Made by a program: the position numbers and the translations under genes. DNA of 10,409 nt from JBEKJU01 sp050011095 (lineage in GTDB: Bacteria > Desulfobacterota > Syntrophorhabdia > Syntrophorhabdales > WCHB1-27). The DNA is taken from NCBI GenBank assembly GCA_050011095.1, contig JBEKJU010000105.1, forward strand, positions 1-10,409. The letters are read 5' to 3'. The first letter of the stretch is position 1, and every line of letters begins with the position of its first letter. Shown here piece by piece: positions 6,265 to 10,409 of the stretch. The notes beneath the pieces were generated by a model. That model was not told the origin of the DNA. It saw only the letters and a list, made by a program, of their open reading frames with translations, and ran no database searches.

Positions 6265-7671
6265 TCACTTCACGATTTGTTCTCTGGCAGGAGAACCGGG
6301 CTGCACGGATTTCTTCTCCCTTGAAGGGATTGGAACGAGATGCGCGGTCACGCAGTTCTCGGGCACGAGGTATTTCCGGGCGACCCTTTTTACATCCTGG
6401 GCGGTTACCGCCCTGATAGCGGGAACATATTTGTCCACGTCACGCCACGATGTGACAATCTCATAGCTGGCGAGGAGCATCCCCTGAGAAAAGAGAGAGT
6501 CCTGGCTGAACGTAAAGGCCGCTTCGAGCTGGTTTTTCGCCTTTTCCAACTCGCGTCCGCCCACAGGCTCCTTCTGGAGACGCTCTATCTCGGTAATGAG
6601 GGCCTTCTCGACCTCCGATGCGGTTTTCCCCGGCAATATGTCCGCTGAGACAGAAAAAAGGTTCGGGTCCCTGGAGATAAGCTCATTATCCGCGTCGACA
6701 CTCAGGGCGAGCTGCTTCTCGCGCACGAGCGTGCGGGTGAGCCTCGAGCTCTCCCCCTCCGAGAGGAGCGCCGCGATCACCTCGAGGACGTAGCTGTCCG
6801 GATCCTTGACATTGGGTACGTGGTATGCCTTGACTATCGACGCAAGTTGCGCCTCCTTCCTCAGGACTATCGTCCGCTCGCCGTGCTGCGGCCCTTCCGT
6901 ATCCCTCCGCTGATCAGGGGCGATGCCCGCGGGGATCGACCCGAATGCCCGTTCGATCACGGGCAGGACCTGCTCTTTCTTGAAATCGCCCACGACAACG
7001 ATAAACGCATTGACCGGGACATAGTAAGTCTTGTAGTAGCTTCTAAGGTCGCCAACGGTGAACCGGGCTATATCCTGCATCCAGCCGATGACCGGCCAGT
7101 GGTAAGGCTGGACCTGAAAGGCCGTGGCGTTCAGCTGCTCGCTCAGCACCGCCTTGGGGTTATCATCCGTCCTTAGCCGTCGCTCTTCCATTACCACGGA
7201 ACGTTCCGTGGTGAAGTCCTGCTCCCTGAGGAGGAGACCGCCCATCCTGTCCGATTCAAGCCCTATGGGAACCGCGACGCGGTCGGCGCTCATGTTCTCG
7301 AAATAGGCGGTAAAATCATTTGAGGTAAAGGCGTTCTCGTCCCCTCCGTTCTGTTCGATGATGCGGGAAAACTCCTCGGGACCGACCTTCTCCGTTCCTT
7401 TGAACATCATGTGCTCGAGCATATGGGAAAGGCCCGTCTTTCCCCATTCCTCGTTTCGTGAGCCCACCCTGTACCAGACCTGGAACGTGACGAGGGGCGC
7501 CTTGTGGTTTTCGAGCAGTATGACCTTCAGGCCATTGGGCAGCGTCACCTCGGAGGCACGATCGGAAAGGGCGGCATGGACGCCCATCGGAGAAAGGAGA
7601 AACAGAAGGGCTGCTGCCATAAGGCAAAAGAGCGGCAGAAGTCCTCTTGTCATTACCCCTGTGCGCGACAT
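6265..7671 (-). CDS. M16 family zinc peptidase, catalytic subunit
   Basis: This is a 468-residue exported zinc metallopeptidase. After a signal peptide (about residues 1-33, ending SPMGVHA) it starts the first M16 domain with SEVTLPNGLKVILLENHKAP. The zinc-binding motif is HMLEH (H83, E86, H87) and the third ligand is a Glu of VVMEERR (about residue 163), about 76 residues later as usual. The second domain (about 270-450) holds SSRLTRTLVREKQLALSV, where the tyrosine of the R/Y pair is missing, so the partner subunit probably supplies it. The open frame extends about 98 codons further upstream, but that part looks like a decayed, unrelated frame. ATG 7671 (AAGGA 4 nt upstream) is chosen because it follows a strong promoter and starts a signal peptide. 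ATG 7653 is a fair alternative. Confidence 0.92.
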   Translation of the reverse strand: MSRTGVMTRGLLPLFCLMAAALLFLLSPMGVHAALSDRASEVTLPNGLKVILLENHKAPLVTFQVWYRVGSRNEEWGKTGLSHMLEHMMFKGTEKVGPEEFSRIIEQNGGDENAFTSNDFTAYFENMSADRVAVPIGLESDRMGGLLLREQDFTTERSVVMEERRLRTDDNPKAVLSEQLNATAFQVQPYHWPVIGWMQDIARFTVGDLRSYYKTYYVPVNAFIVVVGDFKKEQVLPVIERAFGSIPAGIAPDQRRDTEGPQHGERTIVLRKEAQLASIVKAYHVPNVKDPDSYVLEVIAALLSEGESSRLTRTLVREKQLALSVDADNELISRDPNLFSVSADILPGKTASEVEKALITEIERLQKEPVGGRELEKAKNQLEAAFTFSQDSLFSQGMLLASYEIVTSWRDVDKYVPAIRAVTAQDVKRVARKYLVPENCVTAHLVPIPSREKKSVQPGSPAREQIVK

Positions 7672-7681
7672 GCTATCCTTG

Positions 7682-7710
7682 ATTTTAGGGGCAGCCATTT
7701 TGAATGTCAA
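7682..7710 (-). promoter_or_regulatory. Near-consensus sigma-70 promoter of the M16-ferredoxin operon
   Basis: On the minus strand TTGACA (7710-7705) is followed after exactly 17 nt by TAAAAT (7687-7682). The -35 is perfect and the -10 matches 5 of 6. The start codon at 7671 lies only 10 nt past the -10 box, so the leader would be extremely short. Either the message is nearly leaderless or translation begins at ATG 7653, where AGGGG lies 2 nt upstream. Confidence 0.6.
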
Positions 7711-7899
7711 GATTCGGTCAACCACTTCCGGGACGCGCGGGCGCGGGTACGCGGTCGCCCACCACCAGCACGAGCGGGCGGCACGCGCCGGCATCGCCGG
7801 CCGGACATCCGCCCCGTCACGACCCGGTCGCCCCGATCCGACATGCACCCCGCCATCCGTCCGGCCTGGTGAAAAGCTGACAGCCTTCATTTTTTTCAT
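7711..7899 (-). pseudogene. Decayed flavodoxin-like (EFR1-type) gene start
   Basis: A start ATG at 7899 has a good AGGAG 8 nt upstream and begins MKKMKAVSFSPGRT, close to the FMN-loop start (MKAVxFSPTGTT) of flavodoxin-like EFR1 ferredoxin fusions. Near the end, the frame reads PRPRVPEVVDRI, like the VPVYAGRVPEVVVDRI motif of the same family. A few codons before it, a different frame reads RPLVLVVGD, the strand that should precede that motif. This suggests at least one small frameshift. The remnant is about 60 codons and is cut off at the M16 promoter. The ferredoxin half and the rest of the flavodoxin domain are absent. No stop separates it from the M16 frame, which explains the long false N-terminal extension of the peptidase. 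The identification rests on short motifs only. Confidence 0.4.
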
Positions 7900-7970
7900 C
7901 GTTTTCACTCCTGAAAAGGTTGCCGCACGCACCTTGTTGCCTGCTCTATGCGCGGAAATCGCCAAGGCTC

Positions 7971-8048
7971 CACCGCCGTTTCATCGGCGGTGCGGGCGCC
8001 GGACTCCGGCGGCGTGCAGGGGGCGCCTCCGACATGGTCTCGACCATG
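7971..8048. repeat. Cluster of three perfect inverted repeats
   Basis: Three hairpins sit close together. CACCGCCG/CGGCGGTG (7971-7992) has a 6-nt loop. CGCCGG/CCGGCG (about 7997-8011) has a 3-nt loop. CATGGTC/GACCATG (8033-8048) has a 2-nt centre and looks like an operator. They lie upstream of the flavodoxin-like remnant and downstream of the broken cysteine peptidase gene. No convincing gene occupies 7900-8148. The last repeat is a plausible binding site for a dimeric regulator, but no regulator gene is nearby. Confidence 0.45.
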
Positions 8049-8148
8049 CGTGATGGTAGTAACAGTATCGTCCCTTTCGACCTCCTTGTCAAAGCGATGA
8101 ACGTTCAAGGACTAAAAAGGCCCGGCCCACGGATCGGTCCCCACCGCG

Positions 8149-8499
8149 TTAGCCTGGCCCGGCTGGGATATGTACTACCTTTCCATCCCAAAGGACCTAA
8201 TGCAGTTGTTCCTGGTATGCTTCGGATTGCACGGTAAGTATTGGGGGATAGCCCTTCACGGGTCGCCTGAAAATCAACCCATCCTCTGATTTAAGCGTAA
8301 AATAATCGCCGCCTACCATTCCGCAGAAACCCACGTAGATTCCATGATAGGCCAGAAAGAGAAGCATGTCCTTGCTTGTCAGGCCGGAATCGTGACCAAA
8401 CCAATCGATTACCTCTTGTACCGTAGTACCCGCTATTAACGCCAAAGTAGTATGTCCGCAGGTGTTATCCGTGGGCTGTTTTAGTGGGATAAAGTCCAT
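8149..8499 (-). pseudogene. C39/papain-like cysteine peptidase with internal amber codon
   Basis: The frame opens MDFIPLKQPTDNTCGHTTLA, which carries the Gln and Cys of a C39-like peptidase (Q8, C14 counting from ATG 8499). It continues through VIDWFGHDSGLTSKDMLLFLAYHGI to PPILTVQSEAYQEQLH. A TAG (8197-8199) then stops translation right after the histidine that should be catalytic. Beyond it the same frame continues VLWDGKVVHIPAGPG to a TAA at 8149-8151. H-x-VLWDGKVV is what should follow the histidine in this family (HWVxWDGxxxxDP), so the TAG most likely replaces a Trp codon. The intact protein would be about 116 residues. ATG 8499 is chosen for AGGGGA at proper spacing; ATG 8529 has none. 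Many family members are uncharacterised immunity, toxin-export or effector-like proteins. Confidence 0.6.
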
Positions 8500-8531
8500 T
8501 ATTTGGTGTCCCCTGCTATCGTTTTTCATCC

Positions 8532-8639
8532 ACCATCTATGATCTGCTTCTTACGTTTTATTCCCATGTGTGGGCTGACATGGTCGCCGATCCGGACGGA
8601 CTCGACCTCCCGCAGGAGCCTTTCAGGGTAATAAAATGG
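8532..8639 (+). other. Possible C-terminal fragment of an unknown protein
   Basis: On the plus strand a frame with no start in view reads SHVWADMVADPDGLDLPQ, then EPFRVIKW and a stop at 8637-8639. Its composition (Asp-Pro, Trp, Arg-Val-Ile-Lys-Trp) is protein-like and unlike the antisense frame, but it is only about 35 codons long and I recognise no family. It may be the tail of a deleted gene. It could also be chance. Confidence 0.2.
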
Positions 8640-8700
8640 TAAGAACGTTCAGTCATGTTTCTTATTCCAAGGCTATCTTTTACGATCAGCCCCCACAATC

Positions 8701-8732
8701 ACCGGCCAGAGCGATAGCGCGCTCCGGCCGGT
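8701..8732. other. Long GC-rich hairpin after the capsid remnant
   Basis: ACCGGCC (8701-8707) and GAGCG (8709-8713) pair with CGCTC (8720-8724) and GGCCGGT (8726-8732). This is a 12-bp stem with a single A/C mismatch and a 6-nt loop. It lies about 30 bp past the end of the phage capsid remnant on the minus strand. No T tract follows on either side. It may be a 3'-end structure or a remnant of a mobile element end. The 8500-8759 stretch holds no other supported gene. Confidence 0.4.
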
Positions 8733-8759
8733 CATACAAGCAGGATAGAACGCACCTAT

Positions 8760-9210
8760 CTATTGGCCGCCGCCCATACTCTTGTAGAAGCCCCGATAAT
8801 CAATGGCGGCCCATTCATGTTCGTGCCTGATCTTATACTGAAGCTTGTCTCCCACGAAACATTTGTCCCACCAAAGGATTGTCCGCGAGCGGCAATTCAG
8901 GTTCCTTCTGCCCTTTGAGGTACCCTACTTCGAGCAATTCCACGTCGTTCTTATCGCCGATCAGGCACCAGTCATACGGGTCGGTAAAGAGCGCCACGGT
9001 CATGATCCTTTCGTTACTCATGCCGAAGCTCCAGGCGTGAGGGTTGAATATCTCGCCCATCGGCCATGGCTGGTTAAGGGCAAGAGCTATCTCTAACAAG
9101 GCCCTGGGGACGGCCTCGTATACTGCATTGAACGCAAGAGTTTCTCCCGAATCCTTTTCCTCAAGTCTTACCTCTTTGTCATTTTTACTTATTCTCTTCG
9201 GTCCTCTCAA
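8760..9210 (-). pseudogene. Phage major capsid protein, C-terminal part, frameshifted
   Basis: The first frame (down to 8833) contains NPHAWSFGMSNERIMTVALF, DPYDWCLIGDKNDVELLEVG, YLKGQKEPELPLADNPLVGQ and M, and then leaves the family (FRGRQASV, stop). One base further on, a second frame continues without a gap: FVGDKLQYKIRH, then EHEWAAIDYRGFYKSMGGGQ and a stop at 8760-8762. EVGYLxGxxEPE, KIRH and DYRGFYKS are in the order found in the C-termini of phage major capsid proteins. The shift is best explained by one extra base in the run at 8857-8859. The N-terminal two thirds of the protein are missing. The TTG at 9210 overlaps the end of the gemA remnant and is not a convincing start; the true junction is somewhere near 9185. 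It is a relic, not a working gene. Confidence 0.6.
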
Positions 9211-9594
9211 TCTGGTCGACTTGAAGCTTGTGCGGGCAGTCGCAGTACCTATGTTGACTTCTCAAAAGCCCCTTGAGACTCACGATTACGACCGTGGCTT
9301 CAGGACTCAATCTCACCTCTGTCAGGCCGAAATACTTGAACAGCCAACGGGAGTAGCCGTCCGCCGCCTTCCACTTCACGGCCTTCCTTACCTCATCGAT
9401 CACGGCGAGCTGCGCCGGGCTCGCGGGAAATATCGTCTCCTTCGGAATGGGCTTTCTGTCCCTCTGGTGTGGCATGCAGAGTGTACACGTTCATTTCCGT
9501 TTCGGCCTCCCGAAGCCCATGGAACGAAAGTGTTCTATGAGATCGTCTCCCTGCTTCCGCGTCAGGTCCTTGGAACTGGAGATGGCCGTGCCTT
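9185..9594 (-). pseudogene. GemA (DUF1018) phage protein, 5'-truncated and with internal TGA
   Basis: From the CRISPR edge one minus-strand frame reads AISSSKDLTRKQGDDLIEHF, RSMGFGRPKRK, TGA (9491-9493), TCTLCMPHQRDRKPIPKE and TIFPASPAQLAVIDEVRKAV. It then continues with KWKAADGYSRWLFKYFGLTE, VRLSPEATVVIVSLKGLLRS and a tail ending ERTEENK. SSKDLTxxQxDDLIxHFxxMGF is the end of the first GemA domain. SPAQLAVIDxxR...WLxKxFG...LSPEAxxVIxxLKGLL is its second domain. GemA is an early regulatory protein of Mu-like phages. The TGA lies in the same frame and probably replaces a sense codon. The upstream half (the QLxxIHIAKKxLGLDDDxYR part) is missing because the CRISPR repeat begins at 9595. The ATG at 9475 has no ribosome binding site, so a truncated protein is unlikely to be made. 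Confidence 0.6.
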
Positions 9595-10409
9595 GTTTCA
9601 ATCCACGCCCCCGTGCGGGGGGCGACCGGAATATCATCATCGGCTTCATCGACTTCGGCGGGTTTCAATCCACGCCCCCGTGCGGGGGGCGACAGCCTGC
9701 ATCTCTGTCGCCTGACCGTTCCAAGCGGTTTCAATCCACGCCCCCGTGCGGGGGGCGACTAAATTATGCGGGGGGGGCAGAGAAAGGGAGTGAGTTTCAA
9801 TCCACGCCCCCGTGCGGGGGGCGACCCGACGAACCTCCCAAGAGTGCCAGTAGGGCGCCTGTTTCAATCCACGCCCCCGTGCGGGGGGCGACCGCCAAGT
9901 TCGCCAATGTCCTCGACGCGGCGGTCCGGTTTCATTCCACGCCCCCGTGCGGGGGGCGACCTGAATTACTCCCTGATGCAGCAGCTTTTGAACCAGTTTC
10001 AATCCACGCCCCCGTGCGGGGGGCGACCTTCGTTCACCTTGTCATAGCCAATAGACACAACTGTTTCAATCCACGCCCCCGTGCGGGGGGCGACCATAGT
10101 TCAATACAATGATGAACATGGATTCCCAAGTTTCAATCCACGCCCCCGTGCGGGGGGCGACCTGGGGCTCCGCCGCGTCGTGCTCGATTGCAAAGGGTTT
10201 CAATCCACGCCCCCGTGCGGGGGGCGACCGCCCCGCGAGGTAATGACGTAACCTTGTTTGAGATGTTTCAATCCACGCCCCCGTGCGGGGGGCGACCGTG
10301 GAATCGGGCTGGACCGTACTTCCCTTTGCAATCGTTTCAATCCACGCCCCCGTGCGGGGGGCGACCCAAAGCGCATGGCGCGCCTTGAAAGCCTATATGT
10401 GTTTCAATC
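9595..10409 (-). CRISPR. Type I-C CRISPR array (12 full repeats, partial 13th, 12 spacers)
   Basis: Repeats of 32 bp begin at 9595, 9662, 9728, 9794, 9861, 9929, 9996, 10063, 10130, 10197, 10265 and 10334. A 13th starts at 10401 and is cut by the window end. On the minus strand each reads GTCGCCCCCC...GTGGATTGAAAC, the canonical type I-C form. It has a 7-bp stem (CGCCCCC/GGGGGCG) and the conserved ATTGAAAC 3' handle. By that orientation transcription runs leftward, the leader lies beyond the right edge, and 9595 is the old (trailer) end. Spacers are 34-37 nt, mostly 35, and all different. Eleven complete repeats are identical. Only the sixth (9929) has one change (A to T at position 7, plus strand). 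Open frames across this region are artefacts of the repeats. cas genes (cas3, 5, 8c, 7, 4, 1, 2) are expected to the right but are not seen. Confidence 0.97.

Noticed and set aside
7672..7965. 98-codon N-terminal extension of the catalytic M16 peptidase
   Set aside because: It precedes a signal peptide and a strong promoter lies inside it. Its composition (CWWWATAYPRPR) is not protein-like in this frame, and it is better explained as a decayed separate gene.
7358..8053. 231-codon plus-strand open frame
   Set aside because: It is antisense to the catalytic M16 gene and its upstream region, with no motifs and no ribosome binding site.
8197..8199. TAG read as pyrrolysine in the C39-like protein
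   Set aside because: No pyl genes or methylamine context are visible, and the neighbouring sequence fits a lost Trp codon. A TGA in a nearby remnant points to general decay.
9597..10388. Several open frames on both strands across the CRISPR array (repeated STPPCGGR or VAPRTGAW motifs)
   Set aside because: These are translations of the 32-bp repeats, with no ribosome binding sites.

Overview
The window looks like part of the chromosome of an anaerobic, moderately GC-rich bacterium. The gene content fits a deltaproteobacterial (Thermodesulfobacteriota, Syntrophorhabdus-like) or related lineage. The main hints are two stand-alone metallo-beta-lactamase-fold hydrolases, a single-cluster ferredoxin of the Pyrococcus furiosus type, a PA2779-family protein, several tiny membrane stress-type proteins, and a type I-C CRISPR array. 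The taxonomic call is an inference from gene content only.

Left part (1-4500). Two plus-strand MBL-fold hydrolases (153-869 and 2201-2926) frame minus-strand genes for small envelope proteins. A DUF948 gene is followed by a YtxH gene, the same gene pair as ytxG-ytxH of Bacillus, with a promoter in front and an intrinsic terminator behind. Beyond the second hydrolase, a second minus-strand run encodes a PA2779-family lipid/envelope-associated protein, a DUF1328 (YtjA-type) protein, a DUF3096 protein and a second YtxH protein. The 57-aa and 45-aa genes are easy to miss, but each has a strong ribosome binding site. No gene is supported in bases 1-152.

Middle part (4694-7710). A tight minus-strand operon encodes a catalytic M16 zinc peptidase (HxxEH present) and then a non-catalytic M16 partner (HxxEH lost, R/Y motif kept). 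Both have signal peptides. A small ferredoxin with an aspartate in place of one cluster cysteine follows. A near-consensus sigma-70 promoter (TTGACA-N17-TAAAAT) lies directly upstream. It is embedded at the end of what looks like a decayed flavodoxin-like (EFR1-type) reading frame, so the long open frame upstream of the peptidase is not part of the peptidase.

Right part (7711-10409). This is a graveyard followed by a CRISPR array. On the minus strand there is a C39/papain-like cysteine peptidase cut by an amber codon immediately after its likely catalytic histidine. Next come the C-terminal piece of a phage major capsid protein with a one-base frameshift, and the rear part of a GemA (DUF1018) phage protein with an in-frame TGA. 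The GemA frame runs into the last (trailer-side) repeat of a type I-C CRISPR array. Twelve complete 32-bp repeats and 12 spacers are visible, and the array continues off the right edge. By repeat orientation it is transcribed on the minus strand, so its leader, and probably its cas genes, should lie to the right of the window. The junction suggests that a Mu-like or related prophage sat at the old end of the array and was mostly deleted.
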